From contig CP119311.1 of the NCBI GenBank assembly GCA_029202545.1, forward strand, positions 434,001 to 498,000: a stretch of DNA of 64,000 nucleotides, given 5' to 3'. The stretch is from Candidatus Pseudobacter hemicellulosilyticus (lineage in GTDB: Bacteria; Bacteroidota; Bacteroidia; Chitinophagales; Chitinophagaceae). Under the pieces are notes generated by a model. That model saw only the letters and a list, made by a program, of their open reading frames with translations. It did not search any database and had not been told where the DNA came from. The position numbers and the translations under genes are program-made. Positions 28,786 through 36,263 of the stretch are shown here, piece by piece. Every line of letters begins with the position of its first letter. Within the stretch, counting starts at the first letter, position 1.

Positions 28786-29757
28786 TTAATAAATGGTGAT
28801 TGAATGCTCACTGATCCTATACCGGAAGCGGCTGCTGAAAGCAATGCTCGACAGCATCTGGTCCATCGTTTCTTTATAAAATACCGCTGAAATAGTTCCT
28901 TCAGGTAGTTGCGCTGTTTGCCAGTTCACTTTGTATTGATTGAACAGGGCGATCCTTTCCACCGCGTCTTTAACGGGCACTTCATTGAAGCTCACAGCGC
29001 CTTCCAGCCAGTTGTTCAGCCGGTTGCCGGCAACGCCTGTCAGTCGCTGCCCGTCCTTTTTCCGGTAGCGCACCATATTACCGGGCGTCAGGATACTGGC
29101 GCTGCTGTCCCTGCTGTCTGCAAAAGCCACTTTGCCGGATAACAGGGATACCTTCACTTCTTCCTCGCCCGGGTAGGCCTCTACGTTAAATTCGGTTCCC
29201 AGCACCCTGGTTGTTGTTTCATTGGTTCGTACCAAAAAAGGCTTTCCGGGATCAGGCGCTACAGCAAAGCGGGCTTCACCGGAGAGCATTACCCTTCTTT
29301 CCTTATTATCACTGCTGCTGATCCATTCCAACCGGGAGGCGCGGTTCAGCCATACATGAGTACCATCGGGCAGGGTGAGTTCTTTGATCTGGTGATGGGC
29401 CGTTTCTGCAACAAGGGCCGTAGCAGCAGGCTGGCTATCCGGACGCAGCTGGCTGACCGTTCCCCATAGCAGTCCGCCGATAACGGCAGCGGCGGCGGCC
29501 CAACGGAGCAGGGGCCTGAGTGTGCGCAGTTTTCCTGCTGCTGGAGTAGCCGGGGCAGGTTGCAATCCCGGAAGGGTTTGCCGGTAGGCCGCTTCCGCCC
29601 GCTGTTCCATGACAGGATGGGTGGACAAATAGTCCTCTTCCCCACCAGCCAGCTTACTGTACCAATCCTCTATCAGCTGCCGCTCAAGGGCAGTACAACG
29701 TCCTTCACGATACCTGGTCAGCAGGTCGGCCATTAATTGCCTTTCTTTCTTTTCCAT
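28786..29757 (-). CDS. FecR family anti-sigma factor
   Basis: A 323-residue inner-membrane signal protein. A cytoplasmic N-terminal part (1-85) that would hold the sigma factor is followed by one membrane helix (about 88-108, LLRWAAAAAVIGGLLWG). The periplasmic FecR domain is next (IKELTLPDGTHVWLNRASRL, about 130-150), then a C-terminal DUF4974 domain (VSFNEVPVKDAVERIALFNQ), which is related to STN. It relays the state of the TonB receptor to the ECF sigma factor. It lies 72 bp from the sigma gene and 50 bp from the receptor gene. Confidence 0.94.
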   Translation of the reverse strand: MEKKERQLMADLLTRYREGRCTALERQLIEDWYSKLAGGEEDYLSTHPVMEQRAEAAYRQTLPGLQPAPATPAAGKLRTLRPLLRWAAAAAVIGGLLWGTVSQLRPDSQPAATALVAETAHHQIKELTLPDGTHVWLNRASRLEWISSSDNKERRVMLSGEARFAVAPDPGKPFLVRTNETTTRVLGTEFNVEAYPGEEEVKVSLLSGKVAFADSRDSSASILTPGNMVRYRKKDGQRLTGVAGNRLNNWLEGAVSFNEVPVKDAVERIALFNQYKVNWQTAQLPEGTISAVFYKETMDQMLSSIAFSSRFRYRISEHSITIY

Positions 29758-29829
29758 GCTTCATTAAGTCGGGAAATAAAAAGGGGAGTACTCAGGCAGC
29801 TATGTTACCAGATTGTTACCAAAAGGGTT

Positions 29830-30432
29830 TCAGGTCATCAGGCCTGACAACAGCAGAAGGGAACAGCCGAAGGAAACAGCTGATCTCATTTGTTCATATA
29901 CCCTGTCGGAAGCACGCTGGAGATGGTTTTTGACGCTTTGCGGCTTGAGGGATAATAGTCCGGCGATCTCGGCAATGGAACGTCCTTCAATTTTACTGAG
30001 CAGGTAAATTTCTTTCATGCGGCCGGGCAACTGGTTGGCGTATTGCAGCCAGAGGGAATAGGCCTTGTCGTAGTTGAGCAAATTATCTTCGGCAGGAACG
30101 GCTCTGGCGTATTGCTGCGCCAGCACCGATAGCAGGTGGTCTTTTTGTTCCAGCTGGCGGGTGGATTCCCGGAACCAGTCTATCACCTTATACCTGATGA
30201 CCCCATGCAGCCAGTGGAGCAGCGGTCCCCGGATCTCCAGCTGCGCTCTTTTCTCCCAGAGGAGAAAAAAGATCTCCTGGGTAATGTCCAGGGCTGCCTG
30301 CTCATGGCCTGTTTTCCTGAACACGGTATTGAACACTGTTTTCCAGTACCGTTCAAAAAGAAGCGTATAAGCAGGATGGCTGCCGGTCTTCAGGCTTTCT
30401 ACGAGGTCGTGATCATCAGGCGGGTGCATCAT
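29830..30432 (-). CDS. ECF RNA polymerase sigma factor, FecI-like
   Basis: About 200 residues. Region 2 is at about 25-90 (ALDITQEIFFLLWEKRAQL) and the region 4 helix-turn-helix at about 135-185 (IYLLSKIEGRSIAEIAGLLS, QSVKNHLQRA). The start is ATG 30432 or ATG 30429; the TTG one codon before is less likely. Paired with FecR and a TonB receptor, it should direct transcription of this locus. Near its stop the protein has a short hydrophobic tail (SFGCSLLLLSGLMT) that is not usual in the family. Confidence 0.93.
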   Translation of the reverse strand: MMHPPDDHDLVESLKTGSHPAYTLLFERYWKTVFNTVFRKTGHEQAALDITQEIFFLLWEKRAQLEIRGPLLHWLHGVIRYKVIDWFRESTRQLEQKDHLLSVLAQQYARAVPAEDNLLNYDKAYSLWLQYANQLPGRMKEIYLLSKIEGRSIAEIAGLLSLKPQSVKNHLQRASDRVYEQMRSAVSFGCSLLLLSGLMT

Positions 30433-30439
30433 CAATGGG

Positions 30440-30447
30440 CAAAGCTA
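30440..30447 (-). promoter_or_regulatory. Promoter -7 element (TAGCTTTG) of the ECF sigma gene
   Basis: On the minus strand TAGCTTTG ends 7 bases before the ATG at 30432. A TTG lies 17 bases upstream, two short of the usual spacing. Transcription would start at or beside the start codon. Confidence 0.45.
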
Positions 30448-30627
30448 ACCAGCGTGTATTAATACAAGATTAATTCCTGGCCCGCCGGAGGCTGCCGGCG
30501 CGGCAGTGTTTGCCCCATTGGTAATTAGTCCGTGATAATCAGTGGGTGATTTTGACCACCCAACCCCATTTTTAGCCATTTCTGGCAACTATTTTGTTTA
30601 TTTGGGCCAGACAAACCACCATTATTT

Positions 30628-32241
30628 ATGTTCAAACAACGTAAACCGTTATTCATAATTTCCGCCGCCATCATGGCCCTGCTGTTTGCCGCCTGCGGTG
30701 GCGCCGACAAATCCAATGTAACCGTCCCCAAAGACGCAGCCGTTGTGATCCATCTCAATATGCCGGCCCTTTCTTCCAAGCTCAGCTGGTCCGAGATAAA
30801 AGCTTCCGCCTGGTTCAAAGAGCTCAGCGCTGACTCCAGGGATTCCCTGGCCCAGCAGCTGCTGGACGATCCTAAAAAATCCGGCATCGATACTGAAGCC
30901 GAAATGGTCTTTTTCCTGAAAAGACTGCCCAAGGGCGCCTATATGGCCCTGGAAGGCATACTCAAAGACCCCGCCGCCTTTGAAGCTTTCAACAAACAGC
31001 TTTCACCCGAAGCCACTGCTTCCAAAGTAGGTGATGTCACCGTCATGAAGACCCAGGCAGGTGTTGCTACCTATAAGGACAATCGCTTCATCTATATCAT
31101 TGATGCACCTTATGTAGACGCAGCCAAAGGCCTCCAGCCTTCCATGGACGAAAATGGCGGCTATCAGTATAACTATCAGGAGCCTACCCGCCTCAGCACG
31201 GACACCCTGGTACAACTGGCCAGCCAGCTGTATGAACTGAAAGGTGATGCCAGCCTCAGCAGCGATAATCGTTTTACCAGCCTGCTTAAAGAACCCGGCG
31301 ACCTGCACCTCTGGATGAATGCAGGCAGCCTGTACAACGGTATGCTCAATACCATGCCTATCGGTAATTTCAAAATGCTGACAGAAGGCAATATCAATGC
31401 CGGCACCCTGCATTTTGACGACGGCAAGATCACCGCCAGCTCCAGGTTCTATTACAATGAAGAACTGGGCAAGCTCTACGAAACATACAAAATGAAGAAC
31501 CTGGATGCCGATGCCCTCAGCAACCTGCCTACGCAGGACGTGGTAGCTGCATTTGCCATGAACTACCCGCCCGAAGGACTCGGCGCCTTTATCAAGGCAA
31601 TGGGTGTGGATGGCATCGCCAACGGATTTCTGAACAAATTCGGATACAGCATTGAAGAGTTCATCAAAGCCAATAAGGGTGATCTGATCCTGGCCGTCAG
31701 CGATTTCAAGGCTGGCGCCGCTCCCAACGTTCCCGGTCCTAATATGATGCCCGGCGCACCCGAAGCCAAAGTGCTTTTTGCCACTTCTGTGAACGACAAG
31801 CCCTCTTTTGAAAAACTGATCCTGCTGGCTGAACAGCAACTGGGCGGACTGAAAAACATGGCCCCGGATGTTAAGTATACGCTGAGCGACAAATGGTTTG
31901 TACTCGGCAACGACCAGCAGCACAATGAACAGTTTGCCAGTGGCAAAGGAGGCAACAAACCCGCTTTTGTCAGCAAGATCAGCGGTCACCCGATCGGTGG
32001 TTATATCAACCTGAAAAGCATACTGCAAACTACCACTACCATGACGAAGGACAGCAGCGCACAATCCGCTATGAACACCTCCGCCAATTTCTGGGATGAT
32101 GTGGTAATGTATGGCGGCGAGCTCAAGGATAAATCCATGACCGGCTATTTCGAGATCAACCTGGTGGATAAAAACACCAACAGCCTGAAACAGCTGAACA
32201 AATATTTTGAACAATTGCCACGCAGGCCCCGAGGTTTCTAA
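30628..32241 (+). CDS. DUF4836 family lipoprotein
   Basis: A 537-residue lipoprotein (MALLFAACGGADKSN, lipid Cys near residue 23). The opening NVTVPKDAAVVIHLNMPALSSKLSW and the overall length match the DUF4836 family of Bacteroidota, whose function is unknown. It is likely anchored in the outer or inner membrane and exposed to the periplasm. The gene is followed by a 9-bp perfect hairpin and then by an ABC ATPase and permease in the same direction, and may be functionally linked to them. Confidence 0.85.
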   Translation: MFKQRKPLFIISAAIMALLFAACGGADKSNVTVPKDAAVVIHLNMPALSSKLSWSEIKASAWFKELSADSRDSLAQQLLDDPKKSGIDTEAEMVFFLKRLPKGAYMALEGILKDPAAFEAFNKQLSPEATASKVGDVTVMKTQAGVATYKDNRFIYIIDAPYVDAAKGLQPSMDENGGYQYNYQEPTRLSTDTLVQLASQLYELKGDASLSSDNRFTSLLKEPGDLHLWMNAGSLYNGMLNTMPIGNFKMLTEGNINAGTLHFDDGKITASSRFYYNEELGKLYETYKMKNLDADALSNLPTQDVVAAFAMNYPPEGLGAFIKAMGVDGIANGFLNKFGYSIEEFIKANKGDLILAVSDFKAGAAPNVPGPNMMPGAPEAKVLFATSVNDKPSFEKLILLAEQQLGGLKNMAPDVKYTLSDKWFVLGNDQQHNEQFASGKGGNKPAFVSKISGHPIGGYINLKSILQTTTTMTKDSSAQSAMNTSANFWDDVVMYGGELKDKSMTGYFEINLVDKNTNSLKQLNKYFEQLPRRPRGF

Positions 32242-32249
32242 AACGCATT

Positions 32250-32275
32250 AGTGGCCGGCTCAACACCGGCCACTC
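32250..32275 (+). terminator. Hairpin after the DUF4836 gene
   Basis: AGTGGCCGG and CCGGCCACT form a 9-bp perfect stem around CTCAACA, followed by CTCATTT. The T-tract is short, so it may only partly stop transcription before the ABC genes. It swallows the possible GTG start at 32251 of the next gene. Confidence 0.6.
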
Positions 32276-32292
32276 TCATTTACGTACCAACC

Positions 32293-32934
32293 ATGACCAT
32301 CTCCCTGCAACAGGTATTGCCCGCTTACTTTGAAGAAACGCGCAAGGCGTCTTCCGAGATCTGGGGCAAGGACCTCCGGTTCCACAAAGGCGAATACATC
32401 AAGATAGTAGCCCCTTCAGGCAGCGGTAAAACTTCGCTGGTCCATTTTCTTTATGGGCTGCGCAATGAATACAACGGCCAGATCCTGTACAATGATCAGC
32501 CCGTTCGGCAACTGACCATAGAGGATACCGCCCGCTTCCGCAAGGACCATATCAGTATTGTACTGCAGGACCTGCGCCTCTTCCCCGAACAGACCGTAGA
32601 ACAGAACCTGGAACTGAAACGCCAGCTCAATCCTTTCCATCCCCCGGAAAAGATCCGGGAAATGGCAGAGCGGCTGGGCATCGGCAGCAAGCTGCGTTCC
32701 CTCTGCCGCACCTGCTCCTATGGCGAACAGCAACGGGTGGCCATCATCCGCTCCCTGCTGCAACCCTTCGATTTCCTGTTACTGGATGAGCCATTCAGTC
32801 ACCTGGATAATAAGAACTCGGAAAAAGCCATGGAGCTGATGCTGGAGGAAGCCCAGGCGCGTGGCGCCGCTATCCTCTTTGCCGACCTGGAACGGATAGA
32901 CTATTTTCCGTTCACCCGGCTTTTCCACCTGTAA
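32293..32934 (+). CDS. ABC transporter ATP-binding protein, divergent
   Basis: 213 residues from ATG 32293 (MTISLQQVLP). A GTG at 32251 would add 14 residues but lies in a hairpin. Walker A APSGSGKTS covers residues 40-48 and Walker B FLLLDEP 161-167, with a D-loop SHLD. The signature is CSYGEQQ instead of LSGGEQQ. At the place of the switch histidine the sequence reads AILFADLER, so no His is seen. It resembles LolD/FtsE-type ATPases. With the FtsX-like permease 41 bp downstream it should form a mechanotransmission-type ABC system. The lost histidine suggests altered ATP use. Confidence 0.85.
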   Translation: MTISLQQVLPAYFEETRKASSEIWGKDLRFHKGEYIKIVAPSGSGKTSLVHFLYGLRNEYNGQILYNDQPVRQLTIEDTARFRKDHISIVLQDLRLFPEQTVEQNLELKRQLNPFHPPEKIREMAERLGIGSKLRSLCRTCSYGEQQRVAIIRSLLQPFDFLLLDEPFSHLDNKNSEKAMELMLEEAQARGAAILFADLERIDYFPFTRLFHL

Positions 32935-32975
32935 TCTACTATACAACATATAAGTATAACCGAAAATCGTTTCCT

Positions 32976-34169
32976 GTGGCCAGCTTTCATCCCATCAGAC
33001 CATTGCTGCAAACCGGCACCAATATCAGCTCCCGCCTGTTCTCCTACCTGGGACTGGGCATCGGCGTATTGCTGCTGCTTTGCTCTATCCAGATGTACAT
33101 CAATATCCAGCAATTGCTGGGAGAAGAATCGCCACGGAAAGATGGATACGATTTTATCTCCATCTCCAAGACCATCACCAATGAGACCATGGGCCAGCTG
33201 GAAAAGAACCTGTTCAATGAACAGGAGATCAGAGAGCTGGAAGCCAAACCCTTTATCCAGGGCGTATCGCCCCTGCTGGCCAATAATTTCCGTTTCCAGC
33301 TCAGCGGCGGCTCCCTGATCCCTTTTATGAGCGATTTCTTCGTAGAATCCCTCGAAAATAATTTCATTGATACCGTCCCGCCTACTTTCCACTGGCAGGA
33401 AGGACAAACAGAAGTGCCCATCATCTTCTCCTCGGATTTCCTGGAGATCTATAATGTATTTGCCCCCGGCTATGGACTGCCGCAGATCTCTGAAGCCACC
33501 GCCACACAGGTATCGCTGCAACTTATCTGCTATTATCCCGATGGCCGCCGCGAATATTTCCGTGGCCGTGTGGTGGCGCTCAGCGACCGGATCAACTCCA
33601 TTATTGTCCCCAGGCAATTTCTCGACTGGGCCAATAACCGCTTTGGCACAGCCGATATTACGCGTGCCTCCCGCCTATACATTAAGACCAAAGACGCTAA
33701 CGGCCCCGACTTCCTGAACTACCTGCAGGAAAAGGACTATAAGGTCAATAAGGATAAGACAAAATTCGGCAGGGTAAAGCAAGTAATGCAGGGCATCTTC
33801 AGTGGCCTGGGCATCTTTGGCCTGCTGGTAGTAGTAATGGCCCTGATGTTATTTTCTTTCTACCTGCAGCTGATGATCGCCCGCAGTAAGGACAGCCTGC
33901 AATTGCTGTTGCTACTGGGCTATTCACCGGGCTGGCTCAGCAGACATGTTTCCCGTCAATTCATTCCCATCTATTTTACAGTGGTGCTGATAGCCGCCGC
34001 CATCACTCAATTGCTGCAGTGGCTATTCCACCGTTTTGCTTTTTATAGCCGGCCGGAGCTGGACACGCCCCTGCACTGGTCGGTCTGGGTGACTGCCCTG
34101 ATCCTGATCCTCCTCAGCATTGTCACCAACCACCGTATGGTGCGCCGGCTGCTGTATCGTTTGTACTAA
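32976..34169 (+). CDS. FtsX/MacB-like ABC permease, divergent
   Basis: 397 residues, starting at GTG 32976. The first membrane segment is at about 20-42 (LFSYLGLGIGVLLLLCSIQM), then comes a periplasmic domain (about 45-260), then three membrane segments (about 272-300, 325-350, 362-385). The topology is that of four-helix FtsX/LolC/MacB permeases, but the usual sequence motifs are weak. It is read right after the ATPase gene and surely pairs with it. Substrate unknown. It is followed by a 756-bp stretch without a gene. Confidence 0.8.
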   Translation: MASFHPIRPLLQTGTNISSRLFSYLGLGIGVLLLLCSIQMYINIQQLLGEESPRKDGYDFISISKTITNETMGQLEKNLFNEQEIRELEAKPFIQGVSPLLANNFRFQLSGGSLIPFMSDFFVESLENNFIDTVPPTFHWQEGQTEVPIIFSSDFLEIYNVFAPGYGLPQISEATATQVSLQLICYYPDGRREYFRGRVVALSDRINSIIVPRQFLDWANNRFGTADITRASRLYIKTKDANGPDFLNYLQEKDYKVNKDKTKFGRVKQVMQGIFSGLGIFGLLVVVMALMLFSFYLQLMIARSKDSLQLLLLLGYSPGWLSRHVSRQFIPIYFTVVLIAAAITQLLQWLFHRFAFYSRPELDTPLHWSVWVTALILILLSIVTNHRMVRRLLYRLY

Positions 34170-34546
34170 CGGCAACGGTCCGGGTATGGCATTTGCAACT
34201 ATCAGTTGTTAGTATGCACTATTTGTTTAAGCTTTTTTTTACACCCTACACGTTTGTCTGAACAAAACCTTTCCGAAAGAGGGATTAAAAACAATTGTGA
34301 TCTGTTGGATAAATCCCTGGGAACGCTGGCGTTAACTGCGGCACAGTTGCCCTGCCTGGCCAGCGTTTAAAAATGCCCCATACAATCATCGAAAAAATGA
34401 GCAAATTGGGCAAAGGGGAATTTATTGCTCAAAATGTACTTCTAAGATCACAATAAATTATTTGATTTATATCAAAAACCCTGGCCCCTTGATTGCACTA
34501 TAAGGAGCATTAAGAGGTTTTTCATTAGGATATTTGGATTAAACGG
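34170..34546 (+). ncRNA. Gene-free stretch rich in stem-loops; candidate structured RNA
   Basis: No protein gene is seen. From 34252 on there are several stem-loops: TTTGT/ACAAA at 34253-34266, GGGATT/AATCCC at 34281-34317, a 9-bp stem AACGCTGGC/GCCAGCGTT at 34322-34367 with an inner AACTG/CAGTT stem, and a 9-bp stem AATTTATTG/CAATAAATT at 34419-34459. The stretch ends in a classic terminator (34547-34576), as an independent RNA of about 300 bases would. It does not match tmRNA, RNase P, SRP or 6S features known to me. No consensus promoter was found. A long 3' untranslated region of the permease gene is the alternative. Confidence 0.4.
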
Positions 34547-34576
34547 CCCGCATTTCTATGCGGGTTTATTTTTTTT
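34547..34576 (+). terminator. Strong rho-independent terminator
   Basis: CCCGCAT and ATGCGGG pair around TTCT, followed by TTTATTTTTTTT. It ends either the FtsX-like permease transcript or a separate RNA from the stem-loop region before it. The next repeat array begins in its T-run. Confidence 0.9.
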
Positions 34577-34786
34577 GGACGAACCAAAGAACAAACGATA
34601 TTGGTCCCTGCCCGCAGACCAATTAAAGAAGAGTATTCTTATTGAGCCAACCGGATTTTCTTTCACTGGAAAAGGTAAATTTTGGAAGAACCAGGGGCAA
34701 ACAGCACCGGCCTCAACCCGCAGGCCTATCGAAGAAAAATATTCTTACTGGAGAGTTACCGGGTTTTTTCACTGGGAAAGCTGACA

Positions 34787-34833
34787 TTTTTGGACGAACC
34801 AAAGACAACGGTCTTTCCTGGTTCGTCCAAAAA
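34787..34833. repeat. Long inverted repeat inside repeat unit 3
   Basis: TTTTTGGACGAACCA and TGGTTCGTCCAAAAA pair over 15 bp. AAGAC/GTCTT continues the stem past a 3-base bulge to an AACG loop. The arm sequence GGACGAACCA also opens repeat unit 1 and occurs once more at 1271-1280. Confidence 0.8.
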
Positions 34834-34876
34834 ATCAAAAAGCATTCTCCTTTACCCGCGGGCTACAGAGAATGCT
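34830..34876 (-). terminator. Terminator after the thiolase gene
   Basis: AGCATTCTC and GAGAATGCT form a 9-bp stem with an inner CCCG/CGGG pairing. On the minus strand it is followed by TTTTTGATTTTTT. It lies 50 bp past the thiolase stop and doubles as the end of repeat unit 3. Confidence 0.75.
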
Positions 34877-34925
34877 GTTCATTTAGTTGTATAAGAAGGA
34901 CTACCGCTCTTTTATTGAAAGCAGC

Positions 34926-36128
34926 CTACAGGTCCGGCTTTTCATAAACAATGGCAGCGCCCTGCCCTACCCCTACACACATAGTGGCCAGGCCATAACG
35001 CACACCGCGGCGCCGCAACTCATGCAGCAAAGTGGTAGTGATCCTGACGCCGCTGCAGCCCAGCGGATGACCAATGGCAATAGCACCACCATTCACATTC
35101 ACCACAGCCGGATCCAGCGCCAGTTCCTGCATACAGGCCAGGCCCTGGGAAGCAAAGGCCTCGTTCAGTTCCACCAGCCCCAGGTCTTCAACGGTAATAC
35201 CGGCCCGCTGCAAAGCCTTGCGACTGGCAGGCACCGGCCCGATACCCATGATAGCCGGGTCAACCCCCGCCACTGCCATGGACACAATGCGGGCCATAGG
35301 TTTCAAACCATATTTTTTAACGGCATCTTCACTGGCCAGCAACACGCCGGCAGCACCATCATTGATCCCGGAAGAATTACCGGCCGTTACGGTGCCGTCC
35401 TTTGCAAATGCCGGTCGCAGGGTAGCCAGTTTTTCCAGGGTAGACCTGCGCGGATGTTCATCTGCTTCAAAATAGATCTTCTCATTCTTACCACCCAGCA
35501 CTTCCACCCCGGTGATCTCTTCTTTCCAGATCCCGCGGTCGAGGGCCGAGAAATATTTCTCCTGGCTTTCCATGGCAAACTGGTCCTGCGCTTCTCGGGG
35601 AATCAGCCACTGCCGGGCTACATTTTCGGCAGTCTCACCCATAGAATAGGGATGGTGCAGGTCGGCCAATTTCTTATTGGTGAAGCGCCAGCCGATAGTA
35701 GTATCAAACACTTCCTGGTTGCGGCTCCAGGGGCCGGAAGATTTACCCATCACAAAAGGCGCGCGGGTCATGCTTTCTACCCCGGCGGCAATATATAACT
35801 CGCCATCGCCACACATAATGGCCCGGGCGGCATCCATAATGGCCTGCAGCCCCGAAGCACAGAGCCTGTTGACGGTATTGCCGCCCACCGTTACGGGCAG
35901 ACCCGCCAGCAGCACAGCCATCCGGGCCACATCCCGGTTATCTTCCCCGGCCTGGTTGGCATCGCCGGCAATTACATCTTCAATGGCATTGACATCTATG
36001 GAGGGGTTACGGGCTACAAGGGTTTTGAGGATATGCGCCAGGAGGTCGTCGGGCCGGATAGAACTGAGCGCCCCACCATATTTACCGATGGGCGTCCGGA
36101 TAGCGTCTACGACATATACTTTCTTCAT
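34926..36128 (-). CDS. Acetyl-CoA C-acyltransferase (thiolase; possibly 3-oxoadipyl-CoA type)
   Basis: A 400-residue cytoplasmic thiolase that splits a 3-oxoacyl-CoA with CoA to release acetyl-CoA. The active residues are visible: nucleophile Cys90 in NRLCASGLQA, His354 in GHPLGCSG, and Cys384 in MCVGVGQG. The opening VYVVDAIRTPIGKYGGALSS resembles 3-oxoadipyl-CoA thiolases (PcaF/PaaJ). However, no other aromatic-degradation or beta-oxidation gene is near, so the substrate stays open. It stands alone with its own promoter and terminator. Confidence 0.93.
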   Translation of the reverse strand: MKKVYVVDAIRTPIGKYGGALSSIRPDDLLAHILKTLVARNPSIDVNAIEDVIAGDANQAGEDNRDVARMAVLLAGLPVTVGGNTVNRLCASGLQAIMDAARAIMCGDGELYIAAGVESMTRAPFVMGKSSGPWSRNQEVFDTTIGWRFTNKKLADLHHPYSMGETAENVARQWLIPREAQDQFAMESQEKYFSALDRGIWKEEITGVEVLGGKNEKIYFEADEHPRRSTLEKLATLRPAFAKDGTVTAGNSSGINDGAAGVLLASEDAVKKYGLKPMARIVSMAVAGVDPAIMGIGPVPASRKALQRAGITVEDLGLVELNEAFASQGLACMQELALDPAVVNVNGGAIAIGHPLGCSGVRITTTLLHELRRRGVRYGLATMCVGVGQGAAIVYEKPDL

Positions 36129-36150
36129 ATAGCTTTTGGGATTGAGGGCA

Positions 36151-36180
36151 CAAATATGGGGAAAGTTGGCAAGTAAACAA
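36151..36180 (-). promoter_or_regulatory. Promoter of the thiolase gene
   Basis: On the minus strand TTG (36180-36178), 19 bases, then CATATTTG (36158-36151), one base off TAnnTTTG. It lies 23 bases before the start codon. Confidence 0.5.
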
Positions 36181-36251
36181 GCCCGTCATGTCCGGAAGAC
36201 CAATTCCCGGGCCGCCGGAGCGGCAGTTTCCCGTATGTTCCACGATTACTG

Positions 36252-36259
36252 TACCTTTG
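36252..36259 (+). promoter_or_regulatory. Promoter -7 element (TACCTTTG) of rlmN
   Basis: An exact TAnnTTTG match that ends 4 bases before the ATG at 36264, so the mRNA would be leaderless or nearly so. No TTG is at the usual distance upstream. Confidence 0.5.
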
Positions 36260-36263
36260 CAAA

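Larger units (their letters stand above)
34573..34876. repeat. Tandem repeats of about 107 bp with conserved hairpins
   Basis: Three units begin with TTTTGGA(C/A)GAACCA at 34573, 34680 and 34788, spaced 107 and 108 bp. Units 1 and 2 align over their full length: same opening, a hairpin with a CCCGC loop, an AAGAA-N5-TTCTT hairpin, then ACCGG and TTCACTGG. The stems of the first hairpin differ (ATTGGTC/GACCAAT against GGCCT/AGGCC) but both pair, so structure is kept while sequence changes. Unit 3 opens with a long inverted repeat and ends with another CCCGC-loop hairpin. Short open frames here look like by-products. Confidence 0.7.

Noticed and set aside
31003..32214. Long minus-strand open frame opposite the DUF4836 gene
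   Set aside because: The plus-strand protein has a lipoprotein signal and family likeness; the opposite frame has none and mirrors its codon use.
34573..34876. Possible CRISPR array or integron attC sites
   Set aside because: Only three diverged units of about 107 bp, no constant short repeat with unique spacers, and no cas or integrase gene.
34575..34947. Short plus-strand open frames with repeated peptides (FGRTK..., ...GFFTGK)
   Set aside because: They arise from the 107-bp DNA repeats, switch frame between units, and overlap terminators and the end of the thiolase gene.
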